Assembly: GCF_004193775.1 (NCBI RefSeq)
Contig: NC_041019.1
Coordinates: 34,038,827-34,102,826 of the forward strand
Source: Glycine soja
Taxonomy: Eukaryota > Streptophyta > Magnoliopsida > Fabales > Fabaceae
Direction of reading: 5' to 3'
DNA length: 64,000 nt
Shown piece after piece: positions 23,702 through 36,137 of this stretch (positions within the stretch are counted from its first letter, which is position 1; each line of letters starts with the position of its first letter). The translations under genes and the position numbers were made by a program. The notes beneath the pieces are model-generated. The model had not been told where the DNA came from and ran no database searches. It saw only the letters and a list, made by a program, of their open reading frames with translations.

Positions 23702-24734
23702 TGTCATACCCTAATTTCGTCCGGGGACCTTCATTTGCTAACATTTTGATTCTTGCTAGCCGAATTGAGCTTCTTAACACTAGTTTCCACACAATCCGTA
23801 AGGTTTTTTGACGTTTCGGAAAAGAATGTAGAAAATACTCGAAAGAAGAAGAAAGAAGAGAAGAAGAAGCTAAAATGCTGCTGAATCGCGACTGCAATTG
23901 ATTTCTACATCGTTCTTCGGTCGTTCTTCGTTCGTTCTTTGTTCTTTGTCCAGTTAGTTTTCATTTTTATGTTTTGAATCCACTCTATGGACCCTTAGGG
24001 GTCCTTTTTATGGTTTTGTGAATCTTCATCTCCTTCTCCTATCATCAGTGATCGCTTTTCTTTTGTAAAATAAGTTTTAACCGATTGTTAGTACCGCAAC
24101 TTATCTTTAAGGGATTGAAGGTTAATAAACAAGAAAACCAAAATAAAACCTACTCATAAACTTCTTCATTTCATCAAAAATCAAAGATCATTTCATGGTC
24201 CAATGCCTTAACGATTCTCTTCGCTTTTCAAACTTGAGAAGATCGTTTTAAGGTCAAATGCCTTAATAATTCTCTCCGCTTTTCAAAAGTATAAAGCATC
24301 ATTTCAAGGTCCAAAGTCTTAAACGATTTGTGTTCGCAATTAAAATCAATCTTTCAAAAAAGATAAAATCAATTGAACACACAAAATTTCAGACTTAAAG
24401 AACTACGTAGGTCTGATTTCCTTATTGCACCCGAGGATACGTAGGAGCAAGGGCAACACCCTTGTCAACCCCAAAAAAGTAAAAAATGTAAAAAGGAAAA
24501 ATAGATATAAAAAAGAAAATAAATAATATTGAAGTCATGATTTGCACACTCGATTAGAGGCTGTCGTCCCTTGTGACGGGCGTGTGGGGTGCTAATAGCT
24601 TCCTCATGGGTAAACAACTCCCAAACCTTTTATTCTTAAAATTCGTAGACCCTCTTTTGGTTTTTCTAACATTTTCCTCGAATAAACGTTGGTGGCAACT
24701 CTGCGCATTTTCCTTTGTTTGAAGATGCACCATC

Positions 24735-27706
24735 TGTAACGACCTGCCTCGTCGTCATGATATCATCACTCAAAAACCCGAGAAAATTTTAGATTTTTAA
24801 TGAAAACTTCGTTAATTTTCTTATATAAAAAATATTATAGTAAATCTGAACTCCATAATATATATACATACATACACACTCTTAGACAATGCACCATTAC
24901 TTAACCAAATACATACACATGAGTATAGTAGTGCAGTACACATCATTCACAAAATTAAAGGTAAATTTGTTCGTACATATAAATAAATTTGTGATTTACA
25001 TCCTCATATCAACAAAAGAATTACAGAACCATTTATGAAAGAGTTGATTAACAAAAGACAACTCTCTCCAAAAATAATCCCAACATCATCACGTCGGCTC
25101 GGCGGCTCCACAAAAGAATCTCACTCCCCGTCCTCTACTGCTATCATTTTACTCCCACGAACAAGGATTCGTGATCATCACAGGTACCAACCACACGGTA
25201 CAAAATGCAAGGGTGAGTTCATTATAAATAGAAAACATTAACAAGTATCATAAGCGCACACATACATTTACTAGTCCAACACATACCTAACAACAATCAT
25301 CATCAGTCCATCATTCCAAACAATCATGCTCAGTATGATGCATGCACCTAACCTCAACTCTCAGATGCAATGTGGTACCATCCCCAAGGAAATAGCCTAA
25401 GCACGTCTACACGACACTCCCACTTAAGAAAAAACTAGGCAGTAATTGTCGAGGCTACCCCGCAATGCACAGGCAACTCCCCCCCATGGTGATCAGCTTG
25501 AGTCTCAAAGGAGTTCCAAACCGAGTGACACACCCCCTAGTACAAGTATTTCTCCTCACGAGAAACTACAAGTACTTACTGGCCAAGTTACACTATTTCC
25601 GTGTCAAATGAGGTACAAAACATGGGCACCATCAAGTGTAATAACCATGCATAAACTAAAGATCCTAAGCCATCCCCTTCAAGAGATGCTTAGACTCTTT
25701 AACCGCTCTATTTCCCCCACTAGGGACATCCGACAAGGTCAAAGCACCCCCCCATGAATGTACACAACATCCAACGTATGAAACATGGCATCATCAAGTA
25801 CACTGACCATGGATAGATTAAAGATCCTAAGCCATCCCCTTCAAGGGATGCTTAGACTCTCTAACCACTCTATTTTCCCCACTAGGGACATCCGACAAGG
25901 TCAATGCACCCCCCATGTACATACATAACATGCGATGCATGAAACATGGCATCATCAAGTACACTGACCATGGATAGATTAAAGATCCTAAGCCATCCCC
26001 CTCAAGAGATGCTTAGACTCTCTAACCACTCTATTTCCCCCCTCTAGGGACAGTCGGCAAGGTTAATGCACCCCCCATGTACATACACAACTTGCATCAT
26101 CACAATGTAATTTCAACATCATCAGCATCTCGTCTCGACATCACTCTCAACATGAATGTTATTTCATTCTCAATGGCATTATCAATAACAACAACATCTT
26201 CTCATATTAACATAATCATCAATAACATCATCAACTCATATTGACACAATTCATCTATAACATCATCACAAACATCAACATCATCTCATATCAATTCATG
26301 ACATCATATCAACATCAACAGTAAGTCACATTCCACTTATACATACATCTATAGTTCATGCCTGAGATTCACACTTTCCAGGTCTTTAGACCACACAAGT
26401 CTAACACTAAGGTTATTAAGCAGTGATAGATATGTCGCATCCCATTAGTCGAAAACATTATTTTTCTTGAAAACCAGCATGTAATAGGGACATGCACACA
26501 TCCCCATAGCTAGGTTCCCTGACCCCTAACCATGGCATTAAAAATTGTAACTATAATGAACTCCCCTCACCTATTGTGAGCTCTCCTTCAATTCCTCTAT
26601 GCATTGCTCAAAAGTCCCCCTTGTTCACGCTGGTCAGTCCAAACGTGAGGTTCTATATACCAAATTGAAGGAAATTTAGTATAGATTTTAGGAACAAGGT
26701 TAATAACAACGTTTGGAGTCAAACACCCCTGTCAAAACATAAGGGCTGAAGGGTGTTTCGGATTTTACTAAAAGGAAACATCATTTTGAAATTCTAATCA
26801 CGCCAATGTGACTGAGGCTCAGTGAAAGTCACAAAGATAACATCAATGTTATAAAAGATAACTTTTACAATGTCTCATTCTCTAGGGTTTTTCAAAGGAA
26901 GTGTAAAAAACACTCTATTACAGTATCCAACACACAAGAGACACTAAGAGGAACTCAAACTAACTAGGAGAAGGGTTTAGAAATCAAGATTACCTTAGAG
27001 AAACTATTAAATGGAGGATTGGGGGATTTTCTCCATTGAATCCTTGAGGAGGATTCTGAGGATTTCGCTCTGATTAAAGTGTTCCTCTTGATGTGGGGGT
27101 TCAACAGCAAGCAACGGCGGCTCACGGCGGCCACCGGTGGTGGAAAATGAGGTTTTAGGGTTTGGGTGGCGTTTTGGAGAAGAGCAGAGTGAAAAATCAT
27201 GTTTTTCACGCTGAGAACGTATTTATAACCTGCAGATCTCACTTAGCAATCTCATCTTGCTAAGCCGGATTCCACTTTTCGCACTTAGCGCAAGTTTCAT
27301 TGCACTATGGCTCGCTTAGCGCACCCCTGCTCGCTCAACGCAATTCCCCCTCTGGTTGGAATTGTGCTTAGCGCACCCTTCTCGCTTAGAGAGACATCAA
27401 AAGTTGTTATTTTCCAAATCCCAACGGTAAGACTGTGGAAACATGTCTTAGGAAGCTTCACACAAAATTTGAAGATGAGCCAACGGTTAACGAATCCGGG
27501 ATCACGATTTTACTGAGATAGGTTTGGGAAAATTCTAAAATCTCATAATTTCAACTTAGTTCAACAAAACTCCACAGAACTCAACATCCACATCAAGAAA
27601 TTCATACACGACTAACTCAATTCATACCTCAAATCATTCAAGTCAAATAACAAGATAAATACAATTAAAAATCAATTTATAACTATAAATATTTCAGGGT
27701 GTTACA
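24735..27706 (-). mobile_element. Tekay-like solo LTR nested in the Ogre-like LTR
   Basis: On the minus strand it starts TGTAACACCCTGAAAT, like TGTAACATCCTGGAAAT of the chromovirus LTR at 10013, and ends GGTCGTTACA. The flanks are CCATC and CCATT, a near-perfect 5-bp duplication. It has no coding region, so it is a 2972-bp solo LTR. It contains a tandem repeat (25618-26098) and clustered GCTTAGCGCA motifs (27240-27400) instead of TAATCGATTA. Confidence 0.75.
25618..26098. repeat. ~162-bp tandem repeat, three units
   Basis: Units start with AAACATGG at 25618, 25781 and 25942. Each contains AAGATCCTAAGCCATCCCC and a C-rich CACCCCCC stretch. Confidence 0.9.
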
Positions 27707-27757
27707 CCATTGAGTCTCACATCGCCCTCCCGCCGAAGGTTAGGTTGCGACATAGTG

Positions 27758-28853
27758 TCTGTGTTGTGTCAAAGTTCCATAGGGATACTCTTCAAATATT
27801 AAGAGCCTTGTGCAGTTCAAAGATCTAAAGTTAGTTGGCTTAAAGTCTCATGATTTCCACGTCTCAATGCAACAATTGTTAGCCATGGCAATGAGACATT
27901 TTCCCTAACAAAGTGAGGCATGCCATAACTCACCTGTGCTTTTTCTTCAATGCCATATGTAGTAAATTCATTGATTGTGTCAAGTTAGATGAGCTAGAAA
28001 ATGAGGCTACTATTATCTTGTGTCAGTTGGAGATGTATTTTCCTTTTTCATTTTTCGACATCATGGTTCATCTGGTGAGGGAAATTAAATGTTATGGTCT
28101 CATTTACTTGCAGTGGATGTACCTGATTGAGTGATACATGAAGATCCTAAAAGGGTACACAAAGAATCTACATCATTCTGAAGCATCTATTGTTAAAAGG
28201 TACATTGTAGAAGAAGCTATTGAGTTTTGTTCAGAGTACATTGAAAAGGCAAAACTTGTTGGGCTTTACGAGTCTCGGCATGACAAAAGTAGGAGGTAAA
28301 GGTTCAAGAATACTGCATGTTATCACTCCAAGTCTAGAAATTTGCAACAATCTCATTTGTATATATTGAATAACAGTAATGAAGTTATGCCATACATAGT
28401 TCGTCATGAAGCTTCAGTGATGGAAAGTAATCCAAAAATGACCAAGAATAGGATGTTGAAAGAGCCTAAAATGAATTTCGTAAATTAGTTTAATGATACA
28501 ATCTTTTGTGACAATAATGCTTCTGAAACGTTAAGGAAGTTAGTAGATGGGCCTAAAAGAAATGTTATAACTTGACACGGATACGATATCAACAAGTATT
28601 CGTTCTACATGAAATCAGAAGACGACAAGAGTACAATCCAAAATAGTGAGGTTAGTCTAAGGGATGAATCTCTACACTTTGCTAGTATATATGATGACAA
28701 TCCCCATCTAGCTTCCATGCCTTACTTTGGAGTCATTGAAGAAATCTGCGAGCTTAATTATGTCAAATTCACTATCTGTGTTTTCAAGTGTAAGTGGGTT
28801 GATAGCAATATCAGTGTGTGAATCGATGATTTAAGATTTACGATGGTAGATGA
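27758..28853 (+). pseudogene. TNP2-type transposase, 3' block
   Basis: This block resumes after the TAGTG duplication with GYSSNIK and LVGLKSHDFHVSMQQLLAMA-like sequence. It continues through LDELENEATIILCQLEMYFP (27990) and LVREIKCYGLIYLQWMYLIE, the domain C-terminal to the transposase core. It is then increasingly broken (stops near 28133, 28299, 28486). Homology ends near 28853. Confidence 0.8.
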
Positions 28854-29589
28854 TCGAGGCCGTACCCGAATCAAATAAACATTAAAAATACAGTATCTAG
28901 GAAGTGATCCTAGGTCATCTCCCAACGAACAATGATCAACCAAACGTTCATAACAGATAGTAATAAAATAGTAATGAATTGGGAAGGGGGTGTTTGTTTT
29001 TGTAATTTAAAAAGCAAGTAATTTGAATTAAAGAAATAACAGAACTAAAACGTGTTGTTTCCCCTTGATTCAAAAGCAAGTCTCTTATCCTAGGTTACGA
29101 GAATTTATCCCTAATCAGTTCACCCACTTAATCCAAGCGAAATTAATCTACTAAGCAAAAATTAACCTAAGGCTATCATTAGGTGATTAAGCAACACATA
29201 CACCAATTAATCCCTCTCACATGTCCATTAAGCATGAACGAAATTGATCATTAAGCATGAACATAAATTAAGCGCAGAGACAATTAATCAAGCATGAAGC
29301 ATGCATGGATTAATAGCAACAAATATAGAGCAATTGGTGAAGAGGAAAAATTGATCAGAATTCAATAGTAATAACAAAACCTCAAAGAGAGTTGTGCTTG
29401 ATCCTCAAGAGAAAACAACGTTGGACACTTAGCCTTCCATTAATCAGCAGAAACGAAAACGAATTCAAAGGCAGAAGCAGAAAACGAAATTGTAATTAGA
29501 GGCAGAAAAAGAAATTTTATTCTACGTTAACAGTGCGCGTGAACAGTAAAAACTGGAATTGCAAAACCCTAAAAAATTCTCCTCTCCAA
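28854..29589. repeat. Unassigned repeat-like non-coding DNA
   Basis: There is no credible frame. Phrases such as CCTAGGTCATCTCCCAACGA and AGCAAGTCTCTTATCCTAGG look like a dispersed legume LTR. The boundaries with the CACTA fragment and the following pol pseudogene are not marked by TG/CA ends. It may be an LTR piece of the Athila-type element. Confidence 0.35.
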
Positions 29590-31625
29590 AAATAGTCTGC
29601 TCCAAAGACATTCCTGGTATTAGCCCATCTACCTGCATGCATAGGATACTTTTAGAGGATGGAGCTAAGCTAGTGAGGCAGCCACAGTGACGACTCAACC
29701 CCGTCATTCTAGATGTGGTGAAAAAGGAGGTGACCAAGCTCTTACAAGCTGGAACCATCTACCCCATTTCTGACAGCCAGTGGGTGAGTCTAGTCCAAGT
29801 GGTTCCTAAGAAGACATGCCTCACAGTAATTAAGAATGAAAGGGATGAGCTTATCCCCACAAGAGTGCAGAACAGTTGGTGAGTTTGCATTGATTATAGG
29901 AGGCTGAACCAGGTAACTAGAAAAGATCATTTTCCCCTACCATTCATTGATCCAAGGCTTGAGTGCTTGGCAGGTAAGTCTCATTACTATTTTCTTGATG
30001 GTTTTTCTGGTTATTTACAAATTCATATTGCTCCTGAGGATCAAGAAAAGACCACATTCACCTGTCCCTTTGGCACTTTTGCCTATAGGAGGATGCCCTT
30101 TGGCCTATGCAACGCCCCTGGTACCTTCCAGCGGTGTATGCTTTGCATTTTAAGTGACTTTTTAGAGAGTTGCATAGAGGTTTTTATGGATGATTTTACT
30201 GTTTATGGATCGTCTTTTGATGCATGTTTGGATAGTCTGGATAGAGTTCTTAATATATGCATTGAAACTAACCTTGTGCTGAATTTTGAAAAATGTCACT
30301 TCGTGGTAGAACAAGGTATAGTTTTAGGGCATATCATTTCTAGTAGGAGCATAGAGGTAGACCCTGCAAAAATAGTTGTTAATTCACAAATGCCTTACCC
30401 CTCTTGCGTGCGAGAGGTTTTATAGGCGCATATCTTGGTCATGCAGGGTTTTATAGGCGCTTTATCAAGGATTTTAGCAAAGTGGTCCTTCCATTATCCA
30501 ATCTGCTGCAAAAGGAGGTGGAGTTTGATTTTGATGACTGGTGCAAAAAGGCTTTTGATTGCCTCAAGCATGCGGTGACTACCACCCCTATCATTCAGGC
30601 ACCTGATTGGACAGCCCCATTTAAGTTAATGTGCGATGCATCCAATTACGCATTGGGGGATGTCCTTGCTCAAAAGATTGATAAGCTGCCTCGGGTGATC
30701 TACTACGCTTCCAGAACTTTGGATGCTGCTCAAGCAAATTACACTACCACAGAGAAAGAGCTATTAGCGATAGTTTTTGCTCTTGAGAAATTTCGTTCAT
30801 ATTTACTTGGTACTCGTGTTATTGTTTATACTGACCATGCAGCTCTGAAGTACCTGTTGAAGAAGGTTGAATCAAAGCCTAGATTGATCAAGTGGATGCT
30901 TTGGCTCCAAGAGTTTGATTTGGAGATCCGTGATCGGAGCGGTGCACAGAACCTCGTGGCTGACCATCTGAGTAGGATTGAGTGTGCGTCTAAGGACTCA
31001 CCCATTCGGGATGATTTTCCGGATGACCATTTGTACATTCTGTATAAGATTTCTGATTCCTTCCCTACTCCTTGGTTTGCTAATATTGTGAATTATTTGG
31101 TAGCTTCTGTTTTTCCTCCCTTAGCATCTAAAGCTCAAACTGATAAAATTAAGAGCGATGCTAAGCATTATATTTGGGATGACCCCTATTTGTGGAAGTT
31201 GTGCAATGACCAGGTTATTAGGAGATGCATTCCAGACCATAAGATTGACTCAGTCCTACAATTTTGTCATTCTTCCGCACCAGGTGGCCATCTTGGCATA
31301 CAGAGGACAACTCGCAAGGTGCTTGACTGTGGTTTCTATTGGCCCACCATCTTCAAGGATGCGTGGAGAATCTGTAGCACTTGTGAGCCTTGTTAGAGAG
31401 CAGGCGGCTCACTTTCATGGAGACAACAAATGCCTCAACAACCTATGTTGTTCTGTGAGGTGTTTGATGTCTGGGGTATCGACTTTATGGGACCTTTCCC
31501 TATCTCTTTTGGTTTTGTTTATATTCTCCTTGCTGTTGAATATGTTTCAAAATGGGGTGGAAGCCAAACCCACTAGAACTAACGATGATAAGGTTGTTGT
31601 AGCTTTTGTTAGATCTAATCTGTTT
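29590..31625 (+). pseudogene. Athila-type gypsy pol: RT, RNase H, start of integrase
   Basis: The region reads from just before the reverse transcriptase (CMHRILLEDGAKL) through RT (FPLPFIDPRLE, the FMDD active-site box at about 30190, GLCNAPGTFQR) and RNase H ([21 protein letters not shown]). It reaches the integrase zinc finger ([10 protein letters not shown] with CSTCEPC) and the first catalytic segment (WGIDFMGPF). Stops occur near 29690, 29880, 30423 and 31394. A ~14-bp duplication GGTTTTATAGGCGC (30417, 30450) accompanies the break at 30423. The sequence ends at about 31625, inside integrase. The Athila assignment rests on the LLEDGAKL..QPQ region. Confidence 0.85.
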
Positions 31626-31964
31626 TGAAACCAGAGAGAATGAATGCAATTGGCATTCAGTGGGCAAGATATTATCTAAAAGTTAAAAATGAAACACTAC
31701 GTGTTTAAGTAATTTTAGAATTGTAGAGTTATGTTAATTTAGATTAGGTTACAATTGATTTTATGTATTGAATTTCATTACTTTAAATATTTCTTTTAAT
31801 TCATAGTAAATATTCAATTATTATGGACTGTCTAGTAAAAATTGTTTGGATTGGTTATGTTTTTCAATTTCCAAGTTAATTTTGGGTAATTAAAAAAACA
31901 TACAGAATATTAAATTAAAAATCCAAAAAACAACATCGGTTTTTCTAAAAACCGATGTTGGTAA

Positions 31965-33661
31965 TGTAGAAGCAAAGCTTCATGGTGAATCAAAGGTGAT
32001 TCAAAGGTGTTTTGATGATAACAATGATGATAACAGAAGATGATGACAAAGTTGAAGACAAAAAGCTCAAAGATCAATCAAAGAACAACTCAAGTGACTC
32101 AAAGATCAATCAAAGAACAATTCAAGAGTTCAAGATAAGAATCAAGAAGAATTCAAGAACTCAAGAAGAAAGTCTAGAGACAAGAATCAAGATTCAAGGT
32201 TCAAGATCTCAAGAATCAAGATCAAGATTCAAGACTCAAGATTCAAGAATAAAGAGAAGACTCAATCAAGATAAGTATTAAAAAGTTTTTTCAAAACTTT
32301 GAATAGCACATGAATTTTTGACAAAACCTTTTACCAAAGAGTTTTTACTCTTTGGTAATCAATTACCATATTGTTGTAATCGATTACCAGTAGCAAAATG
32401 AGTTTGAAAAAGTTTTCAAACTGAATTTACAACGTACCAATTATTTTCAAAAAGCTGTAATCGATTACAATGTTTTGGTAATCGATTACCAGTGCCCTTG
32501 AACGTTGAAATTCAAATTCAAATGTGAAGAGTCACATCCTTTCACTTAAAAGCTTTGTGTAATCGATTACACTAATTTGGTAATCGATTACCAGTGATTG
32601 TTTCTGAATAAATCAAAAGATGTAACTCTTCAAAAAGGTTTTGACTTTTTCAAATTGGTTTTAAGTTTTTCTAAAAGTTATAACTCTTCTAAATGGTCTT
32701 CTTGACCAGTCATGAAGAGTTTATAAAAGCAAGGCTTTGATTTGCATTTTCAATTTAATTCATTCATTCAATACTTTTACTTTTCCAATCAATCCTTTAC
32801 AAGCCTTGAATCTCTTTGAACTTCTTCTTCTTCTTTGTACCAAAAGCTTTCTGAAGTTTTCTGGTTTTCCAAACCTTGAAAACTTGTGCTATTCATCTTT
32901 TCATTCTCTTCTCCCTTTGCCAAAAAGAATTCGCCAAGGGCTAACTGCCTGAATTCTTTTTGTGTCTCTCTTCTCCCTTTTCCAAAAGAACAAAGGACTA
33001 ACCGCCTGAATTCTTTTTTGTCTCCCTTCTCCCTTGTCAAAGAATTCAAAACGACACAGTCTGAGAATTCTTTTGATTCTTCCCATTCCCTAATACAAAA
33101 GTGTTCAAAGGACTAACTGCCTGAGAATTCTTTTGTATCCCCATTCACAAAGTATCAAAGGTTTAACAGCCTGAGATCTTTGTCTTAACACATTGGAGGG
33201 TACATCCTTTGTGGTACAAGTAGAGGGTACATCTACTTGGGTTTGACTGAGAACAAGAGAGGGTACATCTCTCGTGGATCAGTTCTAGTGGAGGGTACAT
33301 CCACTAGGTTCAAAGAGAACAAGGGAGGGTGCATCCCTTGTGGATCTTTGCTTGTAAATGGATTTTTACAAGGTTGAAAGAAATCTCAAGGACAGCAGGT
33401 CGCTTGGGGACTGGATGTAGGCACAGGTTGTTGCCGAACCAATATAAAAACTCTTGTGTGTTTGTTTCCTTCTTCCCTACTCTTTTACTTTCCGTCGTGC
33501 ATTTAATTTCCGCTTTTACTTTCTGTTAAGTTTCTCTTCTGCTCCTCATTCTCTTAACAATTTAGTAAAAGCCTTAAAAGAGTAATTTTTAATTAGTAAA
33601 AGTTTAGGAATAATTAATTCAACCCCCCTTCATAATTATTCTGAGGCCACTCGGTCCAACA
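31965..33661 (+). mobile_element. Copia (SIRE-like) solo LTR, 1697 bp
   Basis: It starts TGTAGAAGCAAAGCTTCATG and ends CTCGGTCCAACA, with a perfect duplication GGTAA at 31960-31964 and 33662-33666. It aligns along its length with the LTRs of the copia element at 34130-40002 and carries TAATCGATTAC motifs at 32355-32600. There is no internal sequence, so it arose by LTR-LTR recombination. Confidence 0.9.
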
Positions 33662-33744
33662 GGTAAGCACAAAACAACATCGGTATTTAGAAAAACTAAT
33701 GTTATTGTCAACTTAAACATCGATTTTTAGAAAAACCGATGTTG

Positions 33745-33979
33745 TCAGTCAAACACAATGTGGCAAAGATGGTGGTGACCTTGTTGCAGCCGCTGCTCGT
33801 ACACAATGATGTATAACATTAAATATACCTTTCCTCCACCGATGATGAGGGAGTAGCACAATCGTTGCGTCCAAGGCTTGTTCGATTGTGTGGGCCTTGG
33901 CGAGCATGTAGTCCTTGAAATTGAAGTTGAGCGCTTCTTCAATTTCCTTTGTTGTCACGATGTATTCCTTAGTCGGCAC
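33745..33979 (-). pseudogene. Probable geranylgeranyl diphosphate synthase-like fragment
   Basis: On the minus strand one frame reads FNFKDYMLAKAHTIEQALDA, which resembles the N-terminal signature of plant GGPP synthases (F-x-F-K-x-Y-M..KA...N.ALD). After a one-base shift near 33865 another frame reads YSLIIGGGK, close to the next conserved YSLLAGGKR block, in the right order and spacing. The catalytic aspartate-rich motifs are absent. It lies between CACTA-like subterminal motifs, which suggests gene capture. The assignment is from motif recall only. Confidence 0.5.
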
Positions 33980-34129
33980 AACAAAGACGGGGAAAGAGGA
34001 AATAAAAGTAAAAGAAGGTTAATTTACTATTTGGGTCCTCTAATATATTTTTGAAGTTCGATTTGGTCCTTTAATTATTAAATAGTCCAATTTGATTCTT
34101 TCATATTTAAAATTGGTTCAATTAAGTAT

Positions 34130-35790
34130 TGTAGAAGCAAAGCTTCATAATGAATCAAGATTTATTCAAAGATGTTTTGATGATAACAAAGATGATAACA
34201 AAAGATGATGACAAAGGTGATGACAAAAAGCTCAAAGGTCAATCAAAGAATGAGTTCAAAATGTTCAAGATAGAATCAAGAACACTTCAAGATTCAAGAG
34301 GAAAGTTGAATTCAAGAATCAAGAATAAAGGTTCAAGGATCAAGCTTCAAAGATCAAGATCAAGATTCAAGATTCAAGATTTAAGATTCAAGAGAAGACT
34401 TAATCAAGATAAGTATGAAAAGGTTTTTTCAAAAACTGAGTAGCTCATGGATTTTTCTCAAAACATGTTTACCAAAGAGTTTTTACTCTATGGTAATTGA
34501 TTACCAGATTGTTGTAATCGATTACCAATAGAAAAATGAATTTGAAAAAGTTTTCAAATGAATTTACAACGTTCCAATTGATTTCAAAAAAGTTGTAATC
34601 GATTACAATGTTTTGGTAATCGATTACCAGTGCCTTTGAACGTTGAAATTCAAATTCAAATGTGAAGAGTCACATCCTTTCACATAAAAGCTTTGTGTAA
34701 TCGATTACACTGATTTGGTAATCGATTACCAGTGATTGTTTTTGAATAAAACAAAAGATGTAACTCTTCAAATGGTTTTTGACTTTTTCAAATTAGTTTT
34801 AAGTTTTTCTAAAAGTCATAACTCTTCTAAATGGTTCTCTTGACCAGACATGAAGAGTCTATAAAAGCAAGGCTTTGTTTTTACATTTCAATCATCTTGA
34901 ACACTTATTCAATCAATCTTTTACAAGCCCTAAATCTCTTTGAACTTCTTCTTCTTCTTTGTGCCAAAAGCTTTCCAAAGTTTTCTGGTTTTCTAAACCT
35001 TGAAAACTTGTTCTATTCATCTTTTCATTCTCTTCTCCCTTTGCCAAAAAGAATTCGCCAAGGACTAACCGCCTGAATTCTTTTTGTGTCTCTCTTCTCC
35101 CTTTTCCAAAAGAACGAAGGACTAACTGCCTGAATTCTTTTGTGTCTCCCTTCTCCCTTGTCAAAGAATTCAAAACGACACAGTCTGAGAATTCTTTTGA
35201 TTCTTCCCATTCCCTTATACAAAAGTGTTCAAAGGACTAACCGCCTGAGAATTCTGTTGTATCCCCATTCACAAAGTATCAAAGGTTTAACCGCCTGAGA
35301 TCTTTGTCTTAACACATTGGAGGGTACATCCTTTGTGGTACAAGTAGAGGGTACATCTACTTGGGTTGTTGACTGAGAACAAGAGAGGGTACATCTCTTA
35401 TGGATCAGTTCTAGTGGATGGTACATCCACTAGGTTCAAAGAGAATAAGGGAGGGTACATCCCTTATGGATCTTTGCTTGTAAAAGAAATTTTACAAGGT
35501 TGAAAGAAATCTCAAGGACCGCAGGTCGCTTGGGGACTGGATGTAGGCACGGGTTGTTGCCGAACCAGTATAAAAACTCTTGTGTGTTTGTCTCCTTCTT
35601 CCCTACTCTTTTACTTTCCGCTGTGCATTTTAATTTCTGCTCTTACTTTTGGTTAAGTTTCTCTTCTACTCTTTATTCACTTAACAACATAGTAAAAGCC
35701 TTAGAAGAGTAAATTTTTTAATTGGTAAAGGTTTAGGAATAATTAATTCAACCCCCCTTCTTAATTATTCTGAGGCCACTCGATCCAACA
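34130..35790 (+). mobile_element. 5' LTR of the copia element
   Basis: It runs from TGTAGAAGCAAAGC to CTCGATCCAACA, 1661 bp. It has TAATCGATTAC pairs at 34490-34735 and several GAGGGTACATC repeats at 35318-35462. Compared with the 3' LTR it has an extra stretch near 34190 (duplicated GATGATAACAAAG) and scattered substitutions. Confidence 0.9.
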
Positions 35791-35792
35791 AG

Positions 35793-35804
35793 TGGTATCA
35801 GAGC
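35793..35804 (+). other. Primer-binding site (initiator tRNA-Met)
   Basis: TGGTATCAGAGC, the canonical 12 bases, lies two bases after the LTR. Confidence 0.9.
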
Positions 35805-35840
35805 AGGTATCTTGTAGAAAGTCTAACAACTTCAAGATTA

Positions 35841-36137
35841 ATGGCCTCTTTAGTTTTTTTGTTTTTCAAAAGCATTTTCAGGAACAGGTCAAATATGAAG
35901 TCATCTCAAGATCATGATGAAGACCAAGTCAATTTGTGTCTCATGACAAAATCTCATGAAGAAAACAAAGAAGAATCTGTAAGTAAGAAATGGTACATTG
36001 ACATTAGATGTTCCAAGCATATGATAGGAGATGTATCCATGTTTACAACCATTTCCCCCAAAAGTGGACATGTTACATACGACGACAACAATATCAGTAA
36101 AATCTCAAAAGAGGTAACATCTAAGCCATCTCTATGA
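35841..36137 (+). pseudogene. Copia gag-end/protease remnant
   Basis: A 98-codon frame includes NLCLMTKS and KKWYIDIRCSKHM. The latter corresponds to the copia protease region normally reading W-x-x-D-S-G-C-S-x-H-M. Here the catalytic DSG is replaced by DIR, so no active protease could result. The rest of pol is deleted downstream. Confidence 0.7.

Larger units (their letters stand above)
23702..27752 (+). mobile_element. Ogre-like solo LTR, itself interrupted
   Basis: It starts TGTCATACCC and ends GGTTGCGACA, flanked by CAGTG (23697-23701) and TAGTG (27753-27757), four of five bases matching. Net LTR length is about 1.08 kb (23702-24734 and 27707-27752), with deletions relative to the 1653-bp copy at 47283. 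It keeps the TACGTAG module (24398-24450) and the terminal CGCCCTCCCGCCGAAGG. The middle is a Tekay-like solo LTR. Confidence 0.8.
11797..28853 (+). mobile_element. CACTA (En/Spm) element remnant, split by two insertions
   Basis: Three collinear blocks (11797-12906, 23046-23701, 27758-28853) form one TNP2-type transposase sequence when the two insertions and one copy of each target duplication are skipped. The 5' edge lacks the first codons and joins the truncated chromovirus. The 3' edge stops within the transposase at about 28853. Neither terminal inverted repeat is present, so this is a dead fragment and the oldest layer of the nest. Confidence 0.85.
31626..34016. mobile_element. CACTA-like non-coding DNA with captured gene fragment
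   Basis: Foldback motifs of the CAACATCGGTTTTTCTAAAA / ACCGATGTTG type at 31930-31960 and 33675-33752 match those in the CACTA-like end at 1331-1605. Between them sits a copia solo LTR. A gene-like fragment lies inside (33745-33979). No terminal repeats were located, so the extent is approximate. Confidence 0.5.

Noticed and set aside
32789..33116. Overlapping charged frames in the copia LTRs (also 34913-35222 and 39124-39451)
   Set aside because: They lie on both strands of the CT/AG-rich R-U5 part of the LTR. Their similarity among copies only reflects LTR similarity.
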